A stretch of 64,000 nt of DNA from Sycobia sp. Sy_11 (GCA_018907035.1 JACCIC010000212.1:124001-188000), one strand, 5' to 3'. Numbered from the stretch's first letter, positions 1 to 14,056 are shown. Translations and numbers: made by a program. Notes: generated by a model not told the origin, from the letters alone.

Positions 1-837
1 CAAAGGCAAACTTGCGCGCGCTCTCGCTCGCTCGGGTGCTCGGGTGCTCGGGGAAAGTTCGTCGAACAAGTAGCGCGGGGGAAAAAATAGTGGTAGGGGA
101 GGGGGCGAGCGAGGCGAAGGGTGAAATGATAGAGGAGGATGATAAAGGGGTGAGGGAAAAAATTGGGTTATTATGTAAGTTCAGAGCGCGGTTGGGGCCA
201 AGCCTGTGGATGGACTTTAATTATTTTATTGTGTGTCGGTAAAATTTTTATAACTCGTAGTAAGTATAATTTCTCTTTTCCACTTTTTAAGATGACGAGA
301 TTTCAATTATAAATATCGGGGTTTTTTTTTCTCGAAACGATGGATTGAAACCGTGACCTCATTTGAATTACATAAAATTATGCTTATGAATTGAGGCATA
401 CTTGCATTATTACATAAAATAATTGAGTAAATAACACATTAAATAAGAGACAGTTTATATTATATACTCATACGAGTTGTTATTTAGTTTCCTTCATCCA
501 ATTTTAATGCATGATTTCATCAATTCTTAAGCCACGACCACCTAGCGGAGACAGTCAAACTTTTATATCAAAGAATGAATTCAGTTAGTAAAGTGGGCAA
601 CGATGTTATCGATGTTTCTCAGGTGTTTTTGAGTATATATTGATAATATTAAAAAAGATGTTCCATGTCGTACTACAAATTCAAAATAAGCTTTATCTAC
701 ACGCTTCAATAGCAGATAGAAATGAGAAAACCTCGCTCCCAATTCACCAGCGACTCGATTATTCATCTCGAAAGGGTTCAAAATACCACTTGAGGAAATA
801 ATCATCGCTGTGGTTTAGTCCCTTCCTTCCTTTATGA

Positions 838-843
<6 letters not shown>

Positions 844-886
<43 letters not shown>
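844..886. repeat. (GA)n microsatellite
   Basis: Near-uninterrupted GA dinucleotide tract of about 43 bp, ending in a short GGGAGAGAGA variant. Confidence 0.95.
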
Positions 887-1548
887 CAAAGAGGATGGGG
901 GAGGAATGGATCGCGAAAGTTGTCGCGCGATTGAAATACTATAGGGCGACGCGACACCGAGTACGGGCGTCTACGGGACAAGGAAATTAATTAGTGGCCG
1001 TACTCCTTCAAAACTCAGGATTCAGGAGTCCGAAATCAGTGATCCGCTCAAGTATCGTTCACGGGGCGTAGATTTCTGCGACAACTGTTATTTCAGGAAG
1101 AAATACAAAGCCCCTTCGATTTTCTCCAATTACCCAGAAGTTCCTTTCCAATTGTTGTTTATTATTAATTGGCCGTCATTCAAGTTCAAATTACACAGTC
1201 TATTTTTATGCATTAGTTGAATGATATCAGAACGCTATATTATTTATATATAAATACGTACGTGTTGTCCGATTACTTTTGTATGAAAAAATCGGAATTT
1301 TTTTTTACAATCTACGTCTCTTATTCTTCCCCTTCTGTAGGAACAAGCTTAATGTAGAAATACTATCAAAACTATTACATTTCATTCTTTTCGAATGACC
1401 TCTCCTCAATTCGAACCCCTCTCTAATCACCGGGAAAGTTCGCCTCTTTGTGCTACGTACGAGAACGTTGAAAAAGAGAGAAAGGCTCCGCCTAACGATA
1501 ATGACTCCCACAATTTCAGGAACGACGGGACGGAACAACGGGGTATAG

Positions 1549-1610
1549 TGAGAGAGAGAGAGAGAGGGAGTGAGAGAGAGGAGGGGGAGAGAGAGAGAGA
1601 GAGAGAGATG
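1549..1610. repeat. (GA)n tract, left arm of GA/CT pair
   Basis: Imperfect GA tract with GGGAGT and GGAGGGG interruptions. A CT tract follows about 100 bp downstream (1708-1785), so the two are complementary in sequence. Confidence 0.9.
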
Positions 1611-1707
1611 AGCGCCAGATCGTAACGCGCTTAACCTCTTCCCTATTACGAGCGATTCGTCGTTGCGAAATCGGCTGCGAATGATGTCGCATTTGCTTCT
1701 TACCCAC

Positions 1708-1713
1708 CTCTCT

Positions 1714-1752
<39 letters not shown>

Positions 1753-1785
1753 TTTCTCTCTATCTCTCTTATCTCTTTCTCTCTG
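1708..1785. repeat. (CT)n tract, right arm of GA/CT pair
   Basis: Imperfect CT tract of almost 80 bp with TTT and TAT interruptions, complementary to the GA tract at 1549-1610. Confidence 0.9.
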
Positions 1786-2567
1786 CCGGTATGTCTCTTT
1801 CTCCACTATTGCTTAGTTGGCCCGTTATAGTTTCGGCAGATAGGCTGTCGTCGCGCAGTTAAGGAGGAAGGCGAGAGAAGTGCTGCAAGACGCAGACTGG
1901 ATTGTCTCTCGAGAAGAGAGGTGGAGTGAGCGCGATGAAGCTGGAAGTTAGAAGGAGAGAAAGAGAGGGAGAGACATTAATGGTCGGAATTGAGCCGAAA
2001 GCGAAATGGGGAAATTTTAATTAACTTAGATTGCGTGCTGAGAGATTTGTATTATGAATACTGCATTACGAAGGTAATTGCCGAGGACGCATAGAGTCGA
2101 ATGAGTTATTTATATTTAGGTAAATTCCTACGTCATGTTACAAAATAATTTATTTTGAAATTATTTTCATTTAGTATTTAGAAAAATTCCTGTGAAACTG
2201 ATAGAATGTATGTTATATACTAGAAAATGTCACTGATCTATATACGTATTATAAGCTCTGTAATTATGACTTATTATGATTATAAAACGCAAGTTAACGA
2301 CACATTTTTTTAATATAGTGGAGTATTTTCATCAAATCGCAAGTGGATGCGTATAGGCAATCGATCCCGGTTGGTCTAGCATTCAATAGCAAGTTCAAGA
2401 TAATGTAATGATATTAAATACAGCTCCTAGAAAGGCTTATCTTTCGACTTTATTGTTACAGTATCCAAAATAAATTAGTAGTATGAATTCATAGTTCAAC
2501 AGCCGCAGTAAATTTATCAGTTGCATGGCAAGTTGCAATAACTCCCGTCACTCTAACTGCTGATCCC

Positions 2568-2568
<1 letters not shown>

Positions 2569-2612
<44 letters not shown>
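2569..2612. repeat. (CT)n microsatellite
   Basis: Pure CT dinucleotide tract of about 44 bp, followed by CT-rich sequence and a C10 run at about 2641. Confidence 0.95.
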
Positions 2613-2616
<4 letters not shown>

Positions 2617-5600
2617 CTCCCTCTCGCCCTGTCTCTCTAGCCCCCCCCCCCTCACCATGTCTCTCTGACTCCAGATAGTAAATGTTAACCGGCATCTGCC
2701 AAGCTGCAGGCAATCCCGCGGAAGCTCGGGGCGCATTTAAGGGCGCAAGTTTCGCCCCGAGCCGAAATTAAATCGAGCCCTCGAACGCTGGCGCCTTGCT
2801 TTATGCCGATTGAGGTGTAACTGCGCCGCGAGTCGAAAGCTCGAAAATCTTGACGAAGTTTCTCGGTGGCTCCGGGGAACATTGCAATCTGTTGTGCGTC
2901 GGTTGAGTTTCCAGGGATTCGGATTGGCCTGGTCGTTTATTTCAATTAGGGTAGGCCCGCCCACATTCGGAACTGATGCGATTCGTGTAACACGAAAGTG
3001 CTTTTAAATTTAAACTAGTTCGCTACAAAATTTAAACTATCGACAGTCGCACTTTCGGGACTGAGCCGCGGGAATGCCCTCAATGTCAGTCATATGCCTC
3101 TTATCTCAAAAAGAGCAATAATTATCTATAATAAAAAAAAAATTGCTTCTCATTCATATCTACGAAACATTGCTAAGTTACTAAGAGACGAGGTGAAAGT
3201 TTATACGTTATTTGAAAAACTTCGTTAATTTTCTTGGCAAAAGCTTGGCCAGAGGAAAAATTCCGTGGCCAAGAGGAAAAAGACCGTAGTTCGTCCGAAA
3301 AATACGGCTGAACGTATCCGTTTGCAGTCACGTCGCGTGCTTGCTTGATCACCACTCCAGTGAGTAACGATAAGCCGGCTAGCAAGCAGCTATAAAAATT
3401 CTCAACACAATCTCGCGACCCCCCCATCAGAGAATCCTGATCGAGCGTAACACTTTCCAAAGCATATCTGAATCCATTTAGATTTCTTCTTCTCGATGCT
3501 ATAATATATCCAGATTAGTTGTATTCGGATTCTCAAGTTAAAAATCTTTTTTGTAATAATATGAGCATCGTTATCAAAGTATTCGCAAACTTATTTTGAT
3601 TCTAGCTCATGTGGGCGTATAAAAGTATGATCGATTTGAACTAATTAATTTCCACGGGTCCTTTCATTTGAAAATATTTCATTCGTATTTTATTCGAAAT
3701 TTTTAACTATAAAAATATATAGTCTTATCAATTACATCGGATGCCGGGTCTCAATCAGTCCAAGTAGAGAATTTTTCAATGACACATTGAGTTGAGTTTA
3801 CACTGTGAACTTATAGAAAGCTTTATATTGTAATTCAGAATATCCTTCTACGATCAACAACATTTGATCATTTAATTATTAATTACACTAATATTACTGT
3901 GGTCGTCTTTATCTTTTCAAGTATTATTCGTATACGAGCATCTCGTAAGCATCCAAGTGTATTTTAATTTTTGCTTTGTTTCAAAAATACTTGACAGACT
4001 TCTGCCAGTTATTAATTTAAGCATTAAAAGATAAGCTGAGTGAGGGTAAATAATGCCAGAAGGACATGGGAAATTTAAAAGATAGTTAGAAAAGTTATGG
4101 AGAGCTAATATTAGGAATGATCAGTATGGAAGTGTTTACTTTCCTCACGGGTATAAAGAAAAATAAAATGTTCAACAACTGTATTGTTGAATAATTAACA
4201 GAAATATGATTCAATAAATGTTTAGTAATAGGACAAGAAAACCAAATTTTGTTAATACTTGATGTATATATATAGATTTTTTGTGCTGTACTTAAGAAAG
4301 GTTATTCCTTCTCTTAATATCTCACCATTAACTAAATTATATATTAATATATTCATGCTGTTATATAAATTTATTTTTGTAAATTTAAATTGTTATATAT
4401 ACTATAAAATTAGTTCTTACAATGGTTCCACTGAATGGACTTTTTCAAAAGCCTTCAATCCTCGGCATAATGGCTTAAAAAATCAATTCGTCATAAGACT
4501 ATTTAAAGTATAACCTATGAAAATCCTATGTTAATAATTCTGAACGAAGTTTGCAATAATTATCTGATATTCGCTTTAAACGGATTTAATAATTTGGTTT
4601 ATATATAACAGTTAGATGAAATAGTACAATAATTTTGTTACGATCTAATAATGAAGCGCAACATTTATATGATATATTTTTTCAGCAGTAATGATCAATA
4701 TTTATTGAGTCTTAAGAATTCGTGCTAATGTAATTATGATTGATTGTTGGTTATGAATAACAACGAAAAAGCCATTTTATTTTTAATTATATTTACCGAG
4801 ATAATTAACGTTTCATTAAATTAAATTGCTTTCGAACAGTATATAATATTGTTCCTACCGCTATGGCCTCTCTCTCTCTCACGCACGCACGCACATATAC
4901 ACAATCTGTCATTCCCTTTCCCTTTCTCTCCCTGTTAGCGAGGCAAGGCCTCGTTCGGCACAGCCTCCACAATGGACCTCGAGCCATTTTCGAGCGCGCG
5001 GCTTCTCTTCTCTGCCATTCAGTGTAGCGGCTTTGAGACTGTTCCACGGGCACCTGCCGAAGGAAGACGACAGCGACGAGGGCCTGGGCAACCCAGTACG
5101 CATTCAATGGGCTTTTCAAAAGCTTCGGCGCCGCCAAGTACGGGGGGTGAGAGGACAGGAGGGAACAAGGTAGACGGAAGCGCGGATCCCGACAAATATG
5201 CGTTGCCGTTGCGAATTAAGAGCCGGTCTTTTTTGAAAATGTAATTTAAAGAACCTTTTTGCTGTCTGGGCTTTGCAAAATTTGATATTTCCTAAGCACG
5301 AGTGGACGGGCGCGCGTGTATGTGTAAATTACTAGAAAATATTGACGTTCCAGAACTTCAGCCTAGATAAACACAAAACGGAATGCATTTGAATGAAATT
5401 ATAAAGCTTGGAATATCAATAAGTTACGTAATCAATAATACGTTGATGCAATTGATACTCTCGCATAAATTATGTAAAACAGCAGATAAAAAATTAATAT
5501 CACAATTTATTAGAATTGTTCATACATATGAAATATTATTCAAAACATAGTTTCCTCGATCGGAGCAAGTGATTTAAATGAAATTTACAAGAAATTGACG

Positions 5601-5820
5601 GTCGAATTGTTGATTAAAGCTGGTCAAAATGAATATTTCGTAATTCATTCTGGCTAGATTAAAAATATATAAAAGGACGAAAGCAAAAGCTCTGAATTTT
5701 ATTTATTGCTTTAAAGAAGTTATACATATTGATGTTAGAATCTTTATATTAAAAAAGTTTAATACTTAATAAACTTTTGCAGCTTCCAACGATTTATTTC
5801 CATAATTGACGACCATCAGA

Positions 5821-6480
5821 TCTAAGACAATCAGCGGCTTGTCATTCGTCGCCCCGCAAAAATGTCCTTCGCACCCGCTTCGATCGGCTCGCGGGCAGCC
5901 TCGGCGAAACGAGGGAAGGAGCACGGGGCACGGGGCTGGGGCACAAAAGTAAAATCTCGAAAGCTCAGTGCAGCGGGCAGGGCAAGATAACCCGGCGACC
6001 GAGTTAGTCTAATGAAGAACTTCATAATACAAGCTCGGGCGGCTTGGAAAGCGTTGAAGTGGCGGAGGACGAAGAGGGGGGAGTGGTTCTGGCGAAAAGT
6101 TTGCCCTGGCTCAAGCCATCCCCCCCCCTCTCCCCCTCTCCCCACCGTCGCTCAAATAAAACTACGTGTATACGCGGACCGCGCTAATGAATGTATAACT
6201 TCCCCGTCTTAATATCGCATAATGAGGCGCGAGAGAAGCGGCGCCCGGAGGAAAAAGTCAGGTCGTAGCTTGGGAAAAGAAGAACAAAAGATGGGGAGGG
6301 GAGAGGCGGAGGGCCGGCAGGTGCGTCCCGCTCCAATTAAACGCGAGGCAACTTTAACTTTCAACGGTCTACACGGACCTCGGGGGCGGGAAGCGGGGTG
6401 AGGGAGGGTTAATGTCGCTCTGTCCTCATCTTTTTCTTTTCCCCCCTGTCTCTGTGTTCCTCACTCCGGGGGAGATAATT
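5821..6480. other. GC/CpG-rich island, non-coding
   Basis: Markedly GC- and CpG-rich relative to its flanks, with CCCCTCTCCCC and GGGGAGGGGA runs. Open frames on both strands are short and low-complexity. It could be a regulatory element or CpG-rich promoter-like DNA, but there is no TATA box, splice structure or coding frame to support a gene. Confidence 0.4.
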
Positions 6481-8083
6481 CATAATTAGACGTTAAATGC
6501 TTGAGTTGAGGCTGGAATTAAGTCATGTGACATTTGACGGGACTAGGGGGGGCGCGAGGGAAGAAACTCGCGGTTGATTGCGGAAAATTTAGAGTCAAGC
6601 CGCTGGCTTTTCATTGTCGCGCTTACGCGATGATGATACGCTTAGAAAATTTTTCGACGCGAAATATATTCAACTTTTTATTCGCAGGCGTCTTCATTGT
6701 TGCGGATATCGTGGAATTTCGCATACGATTACATCGGATTGTCTTTTAACCATAATTGAGTAATTTAATTGATGAGATATATATTCGAAGATGCGTGTCA
6801 AATTGCTAATTTTTTTCATTCAATTGATGAACATGTGTTGGTAACCTCCAAAAATAGCGCTAGCATATCTATCCTGGACTATATGAACCTATGACACTGT
6901 ATAAATTTGTAATTTGGGCGGAACGGTCATTTAGGTGAGGAACGTCACGATACGTATCTAAATCGACAATCTTGAAACTACCAATGAAGGTCGAAATTAA
7001 CTAATAAATCAAATTTTAAGAGAATTCTATCTATATGTTTTGAGCTGCTTATTACATAAAACACGTTAAAAAAAAGATTTTTATCCCGAAAACTTTGAAA
7101 ATTCGATAAAATACATGGTTTTTCATTCATCTATAGGAATATTAAAAATTGTACAAAATATATCAAATAAAAGCTGTAGAGTACGCTATAATATACTTTT
7201 TATGTTCTTCATATTTTTGTGATAGATTTTTAAAAAAATAGGACGCTATTCATGAGGTTTTGTAGGATGCTTATTTTGAATAACCGTCCGGCAAGCGCCC
7301 ATTGCCCCCTAATCTAAATGAAAATTTATACACGTATGCTTTTAGGATGCTGACTACGAGTGTCGAAGTTGCTTTTGCCAAAAGCTGAAACTCTTAACAA
7401 ATTCCAGAAATACTTTGGTTTAAAGAATTTATATCACAGAATATAAAAATTATCAACAATATTTCAAATGAAAGTTACAGATTTTATTAAAATAAATGCA
7501 TTTTGTTCTGTATACTTTTTCGGTCCATTATATAAGTCATAAAAATTAAATACAAATGAAAGAAGTTCATTCAAGATTGAATCAGAAATATAACTTGTAC
7601 CGAAAATATATATTTTAGTGAGATCAATAACTTTCGTTTCACACATTTTTTAACATTTTTGAAGAAAAATGCAAAAGACATGTCTTCTTATTGATATTCA
7701 ATTCTTCTCAACAATTTTCCCCATAATTTTCATAATCAGCTGCCCAATTTACCTAGATATGATTTTTATTATTTTAACTTTACTCAAAAAACCTCAGGAG
7801 GCGGATTAAAGCTCGAAGAATTAAATTTTAAATGTTACAAGATATTACAATACGAAGGCAGTCAAGTTTCAATTATACAAATGTAATGCGCGCAATTAAT
7901 TTGGTAACTAGTGTTTTAAATTTAAAAGTTATTTATAATAAAAGGAATCATGTATTCAAATGATTTTCATATTTCAATAGCAGCATTACATATGCCAAAC
8001 TATAGTATCAACTATTCGACACATTCGACTATTAATACCTAATGCGTCACTTAAAAAACTACCTCTTCTGATGCATCGTCAGT
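6481..8083. other. AT-rich DNA with possible decayed repeat
   Basis: Two stretches resemble each other loosely: about 7136-7220 and about 7438-7540. Both run from GAATAT, A-run and ATCAA through an AAAG(C/T)T(G/A) motif to TATACTTTTT. This may be an old diverged mobile element, but no termini or coding remnant could be defined. Confidence 0.25.
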
Positions 8084-9154
8084 TTATTTGGCCAGGTCAA
8101 TTCGTCTCCACCCACAGCGCCGTGCAACGGCTGCGGCTAAATTAAAAACCTCGCATACTGAAAGCTCCTGCAGTCGCCTCGCAAAGGAAAACAATGAGTG
8201 GTCGGTCAGTAAGGGGGAGGGGGGCGGATTAACGCTCATACGTAAAGAAGGGACAGAGGCGCAAACACGCCAGCCTCGAGCCAATGAACTCGATCCGGTG
8301 TGCGCGCGTCTCGTCAAAGCGACACGCGCTACGGGCTTATATATATACGGGTTGACAGCGACATGTATACCTATATGCCACCCACTGCCCCCACCTCCCG
8401 TGAGCCGATGCATCGCGAACCTGCGCGATGAAAGGGCGACACAGGAGGATGGGGGAGAGGGGTACTTATCAAAGCTCGCTCACGATAAGCGCTTCGACGA
8501 GTGGTAATCCCCTCCCCCACCCCCGCCAGGCTTTATTCACCTCGTCGCGGGGAGGAGGAGTATAAAGACACTTATTGGAGCAGGAGACATCGTTGCCCGA
8601 GGATTTTTCGAATTTATCCCGGCTCTGGGATGTTGTTCGTCGGCTCGGGGCTGACTGGCGCGTAATATCATCATCAGAAAATTACGATAGATGGCGAAAA
8701 CTTGCCCACCAACGGCGATCACAACTGTTCGGTTGGAAAAGTTTAAAAAAGCGGTTTCACCTCGCATGGAAACTGTAGATAATGCCGAAATGTTTCGACA
8801 TTGGCGAGAGAATGGAAATTATTTTGAAAAATATACCCAATTACGTGAAGATAGACAATGCTAGCGAAGAACAAAAGCCAGTTAAAAATAAGAAAAATTA
8901 TTACAATACGCTTGACAATCGAATCCACTGGGGAGCAGTGTACCAACGAAATAATTTTTCTCACTTTACCGAAAGAAACTGTAGATTTACGTCAATTCAG
9001 AAATCTACATCCTCTCTGCTCAACTTCAAAAATCGTCCTTCTGACTAATCATATATAAAAACTGACCATCGATAAAAACTTCTCTATTGTAGGTAATTAG
9101 TCAAAAATCAAGTTACTCCCCCGATCTGCTCGCTTGCCTCTTTTTATGCGTTTA

Positions 9155-9159
9155 CTATA

Positions 9160-9191
<32 letters not shown>

Positions 9192-9195
9192 CATA
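9155..9195. repeat. (TA)n-(GTAT)n compound microsatellite
   Basis: A TA run passes into six or more GTAT units. Confidence 0.9.
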
Positions 9196-9476
9196 TAGAT
9201 GTGTGTACACATCTGGTATATATGGCTTCTCGCTGCGATATCATCGCTGAATAAACATGGCATTATTAAGCGAGCCGTGCGTCGTCCAGCCGCGGCCCCG
9301 GCGGCGCGAACGCTCCGCGAATTAACATACAAATTGAGCGGGCCTATATGCGCGTGCAAAAGAGCGGCCGGGCGAGCGGGTGGAGGGTTCGACGCCGGGC
9401 TTCACACGTGGGCGCGCGAGTACGGTCAAAGGCTGGAGCAGCGAGAGAGAAGGACGGGCGTGGTCGGCGCGGGTTT

Positions 9477-9478
<2 letters not shown>

Positions 9479-9514
<36 letters not shown>
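9479..9514. repeat. (TC)n microsatellite
   Basis: Pure TC dinucleotide tract of about 36 bp inside a GC-rich island. Confidence 0.95.
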
Positions 9515-9516
<2 letters not shown>

Positions 9517-11073
9517 GACGAATACGGGGATCGGGGAGGTGGTAGCGCTAGCGATGATTTGGCGGGGCCAAAGAGAGACTCGCTGTTGCGGTGGCCGGCC
9601 CGACGACTCGTCATTTTCTCAAGTCTTGTCCTAATTTAATGACTGTGTCCGCGGTTTCACGAGGATCGTCCTAGGTTCTTGAAAATTCGATGTACGTTGT
9701 GGACGAGGGACGGATAATGTATTGCGAGCACAAATTTGGGAAGTTGCCTGGGACACAGTGAAAATTAAAGACGGCTCATTTCGATACGTACTCTGATGGG
9801 AATTCGGAAAGTTCGGCTGTTTTCTCGGTTCATTTGAGGAAAACATTGTGACAATTTCTGGTCTATAATTTTCGACACTTTTATACTGCCGGAATTGAAC
9901 CTATAACTAGATAATAGATTACCAGTTTCTTACAGGATCACTTCAACGATCTTTTCAGAAGTTTGAATGCCTCACGCTCTATAGAGCGAATATGAGAATT
10001 ATGTATTTTCTACAAGAATTCAAAAAAAGAAATATCATTTGCAGAAAGGGAATAGGAATAGTTTCCCCCATTTGCGCTTCCTTAGTCTTAATCGTTTAAG
10101 CGGTTATTAAAAAAAATTTCCGATAATACCTCGTATATCATAATACGATGGAATGCTATAGCAATAATATGACTTTACAAATTAACCCTGAAATTTTTAA
10201 AAGTAATCCCAGTTTAACGTAATGAAAATATGAAAAAAATTATCTTCCGGATGCTGAATCGAAGGGACAATTACAATTTGATTAGATTATGGTCCAGTTG
10301 TACACTCGTCAAACAAAATTTAATTACGAAGCTCTGAAAAGCAGCGCTCGTCAGTCTATAGAGAAGTCGAGACGTTGCATTTATGCGACACTCTCACTAT
10401 TCACAAGTAATTCACGCCACTTTTTAGGTAAGATTTAGTTTTTTGATTCTGATATAGTGAAAAACTTACTTAGCTTCGTTTAATTTCAATTTCGGACATG
10501 AAACATTAGCGGCTAACTATATTTTATTATAGAATAATATAAGCGATATATTTGCATTATTATCTATTAAACGAATTTGCTCAATTGGAGATCTTTTTAA
10601 TGTATTGAATATAAAATACACATGTAGAAAAAACAAGGTATATAATTATTTCAGCAGTATCCAATGCCTTCGCTTTCCGTGAATTTAGTAATTAACTTCA
10701 TACTGATGAGAATAGCCATCATTAGCAATGAATTCGATAAAGACTTTTCAGCGCAGAATCAGTTTATTTTCAACTTGACGAGTAAAAACTCGCTTTTTAC
10801 CTTTCAATAGAATAGTTCAACTTCGTACTTCTACCGATTCGCGACCGTCCATGACGTTTCACCTAACGCGACTGAGAAACTTCTAGGGTCGCAGAAAGGA
10901 GAAAGCGCGCGGAAACGCGCGTCACTTTCGCGCTCGCCCTTGCGCCTTCCGTGGTAAAACACGCGCGCAGTCGCATATGCCAGCTTGGCCGGCCGAGAGG
11001 AGATTAATTTGACTATCAACCCCTCCCCCTCCCTTCCGTCCCCATTATGCCCATGCGTACACGGACGCGCGCG

Positions 11074-11076
<3 letters not shown>

Positions 11077-11109
<33 letters not shown>
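11077..11109. repeat. (AC)n microsatellite
   Basis: Pure AC dinucleotide tract of about 33 bp directly after a CGCGCG run. Confidence 0.95.
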
Positions 11110-11112
<3 letters not shown>

Positions 11113-12047
11113 CGTTAAACGAGGAGAGGCGATATTTCAGGTCCGGCCTAAGTGACCGACATCAGCGCCTTCGGAATTCCCAAACGTAATGGCTGTGATG
11201 CGGTTGACCCCGGCTGGACGATTTTGCGCTTTTAAAAGACTGTGAGGTGGGGCCGTAGGGGGGGGGGTCGAGATTTACGATCTTCCCGTGGTAATGGCCG
11301 CGCGCACCCGTAAGCCGAAACGTTCCGGGGGGGGGGGGATGATCATAATTTTCGCCGGAACTCGGACTGGTGCGGTCTTATTGCGAACACAGTGTTTCCT
11401 GAACTTCCAAGGATTGTATTTCCGTTCTTCCGAACGATACCAGCTTTACGCACGTATGGGAATCCAGTATAAAATTGCATACAGTATAGCAGAACAAGCG
11501 TATCTTTCCTTTCTATTGAAAAACATTTACATAATTTAAAGAAGAAAAATTATTTAATTTCAAAGAATAGTTTCATATTCCAGAATATCGAAGTATTTTA
11601 TAAAAGAGATATTTAGATTTAGAAACGTTTCAAAAAATGTATTTACTAATATCTCTAAAATCTTTTAAATTTTTTATAAAATATTCAAGAAATATATCTT
11701 TTACAATATTTTATCGAATGTTTCTAAATTATTTCTTATTCAAATATTTAGAAATTAAAAAATACCATTTTTACGTACATAAATCTTAAAATTTGAAAAA
11801 TTAAAATTTTTTTCATAGCATGTAGAATATACTATTTTTTAAATAAAAAAGGAATTAATACGAGCGTTCTGCATTGATCGAAACAAGTGGTAGCAATTTT
11901 ATATCGCTGGAACAATATTTCGGACATGTAAAATTGCCGTCCGACGTCTCTCGGCTTCAATTAGTATGGCACTCGATTTCCAACCTTTTCAATGAATCCC
12001 GATGTTTTTAATTGCCGAAAAACGGCTTGTTGTGTGACGCCCAATAA

Positions 12048-12113
12048 TGGAGCAAGTTATTCTTCAATCTGACAACGACCCACACCCAACAAAGCGCCTA
12101 ATTCCTTATCTTT
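12048..12113 (+). pseudogene. Possible Tc1/mariner transposase relic (weak)
   Basis: Reading from the ATG at 12,048 gives MEQVILQSDNDPHPTKRL and then a stop within a few codons. Tc1/mariner-type transposases carry a motif of the form QQDNDPKHTS around the second catalytic Asp, and the match to DNDPxxxTK is suggestive. The expected downstream block (SPDLNPIE-like) is not found in any frame, and no terminal inverted repeats were located. It may be a degraded fragment or a chance match. Confidence 0.25.
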
Positions 12114-13480
12114 AAAAACTTTACGGCTTTTCGGAGCGATCCTTGTGTTCAACATCAAAATCACTACTGTCGAACCATTGGAACCACGCATGGCACGTCG
12201 ATTCACAAATACATTCCATTCCAGAAGTTTCCGAAAGCATATTAAAGAATAGAAGCAGCGCTTACCGCAAATGACGTTTATTTCGGAAACTTGCAATGAT
12301 TTTGCTCGATACCGAAAGAAATGATCAAATATAATGCTGCACAATTGTTGATAGATACGCAATGTACAAATCTAACAAACGATGTCTCAAAATTTCTGCC
12401 CGGAAACCTTTTGACAAACCGTGGAAACTTATTTGTACAACCAATATAATAATTGACTTTGATTACAACACTTTATTACGAACAGTTAAAAAGCATCTAA
12501 AATACTGTTTCAAAATAATTTCTCATCTAAAAAATTATTTTAAGAAAATATTTGCTAAATGTTCTTCAAGTTTTATAAAATTGTGGTAGACTATGTCGAA
12601 GTATTTAAAACTTCTAAAATAATTGCTGTTATTAAAGAGAGAGCATAAAAAATAATAAAAGAAACAGAGATACATGTTCTAAGTTAAATTATCAAAGGAT
12701 TTAATATATTAGACGCTCTGACATTCATATGTCATTATCAATCATACATTTCACAATCACCCTCATTCTCATCGCGTCGTGTTAAATAAGCTGAACGCAG
12801 TGCAGAATGAAATAGCAAAGGGAATGGGAAATCGCAAAACTCCAATATATACAGTCGAGCATGAGTTTGCACACACCTGAGATTTGGTTCGGTGCATCCG
12901 GCGATGCGGAAAAAAATCGAAATTACAATTTGACCGATTCCGTCTGCACTGATATGGAAAGAGAGAAAAATAGTGAGAGGGACAGAAATGCTTCCCCCTT
13001 CCTGGTTCTCTTTCAAGGTATTGCATACAAATGATGAATTACAGATATCGATCTGAGGAGCAGCTGTGGAATACTGGGAACGTAGAAATGAAAACGAGGA
13101 ATAAAAAAAAAAATAGAAAGTTAAAAAGGGGGAAAGCAGGAGAGAGAGTGTCCAAATTTTAATATTGATATAATACTAATTTAGAGAACGCAGTATAGTC
13201 CACATGAATTAATAGCTTCATTAATAGAACGAAGTGAATATATAAATAAGAATATAAAAATTGTATAAAATTAGAAATAAAAATTTAAAAAGTAAATAAA
13301 TTAAGTTGAATTATATAAATTTCTCCATTGATCAATATACTTATACAAAGACGAGATGCAAAAGAGTCTGAGAGTTCGTAACTCTAAAATCAAAATCCCG
13401 TCTCTACGAAAAAGTTATCGCGACAACTCAATGAGCTAATCTCAAGATAATTAACGGTAATCTAGATGCAAAAAAAGTCC

Positions 13481-14053
13481 CGCCCCCGCACTTCTTCAGG
13501 TCTATATACATATTAAAGAAGACAGCCTCCAGGAGCGGGAAGCGCGTGGCGAACTCGAGGGCGCGGCGGATGAGCAAATTGTGCCAACGCAGTTATTTTC
13601 CGGCGGGGGCGGGGGAGGGGCCGACCGCGGCGGGGACCGCGACGCGCCGGGAAAATTTTGCAATTTCGCGCGGGCCGCACTTTCACCCGGGCCGGTCCAT
13701 CGACCGCGTGCGAGCTAATTTTCACCGAGTTTAATTGAGTGTGGACCCGGGGGGGGGGGGCAGCCGAGATTCGAATCGGAAGCGACTACGGAAGCAAATA
13801 GATATGTGTGTGTGTGCGCGCGTGTGTAAAGAGGTAAAGAGGGAAGGACGGTTAGATTATAATTGTCTCTGGCTGAAGACGGGAGTCAAGTCCGATTGGT
13901 TGACTAGCGAAGTCACTTTCAACATCATATAACTAACTCCATTGATCTTACTGTGTTTTTCCGGTCGATATTAGTTCGATTAATTAATGGCATGATTTTT
14001 TCATTTTAACTTCGATTCGTCATTTTTCGTGAAATAAAAGATTGATTTAGTCT

Positions 14054-14056
<3 letters not shown>
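13481..14056. other. GC-rich island followed by AT-rich DNA
   Basis: Positions 13,480-13,760 are very GC- and CpG-rich and end in a G12 run at 13,749-13,760. No credible coding frame or promoter was seen. The rest is ordinary AT-rich sequence. Confidence 0.4.

Larger units (their letters stand above)
1..5820. other. Intergenic or intronic DNA, no gene seen
   Basis: Mixed AT-rich DNA with purine-rich microsatellites. Open frames here are short, low-complexity (Arg/Glu or Ser/Leu runs from GA/CT repeats) and lack splice context or recognisable domains. A non-repetitive frame on the minus strand at 3173-3460 (95 codons) was inspected and matched no family I know. ATTA-type homeodomain motifs are frequent (for example near 988), which is unsurprising at this AT content. 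I see no RNA gene. Confidence 0.6.
8084..9650. other. Two GC-rich islands separated by AT-rich DNA
   Basis: About 8084-8560 and 9240-9650 are CpG-rich; 8760-9150 is AT-rich. The longest open frames (139 codons at 8088, 146 codons at 9199, both plus strand) are made of biased composition, and the second runs through a CT microsatellite. I do not call them as genes. Confidence 0.4.
9651..13480. other. Mostly AT-rich DNA without a recognisable gene
   Basis: Contains one CpG-rich patch (about 10,830-11,300) with an AC microsatellite and G-runs at about 11,262 and 11,329. A possible transposase relic at 12,048 is listed separately. Otherwise AT-rich with short open frames only. Confidence 0.45.

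Noticed and set aside
8088..8507. 139-codon open frame in a GC-rich island
   Set aside because: Few stop codons are expected in such GC-rich DNA; an overlapping frame exists on the other strand and there are no domain features.
9199..9639. 146-codon open frame
   Set aside because: It runs through the TC microsatellite as Ser-Leu repeats and has no recognisable domain.
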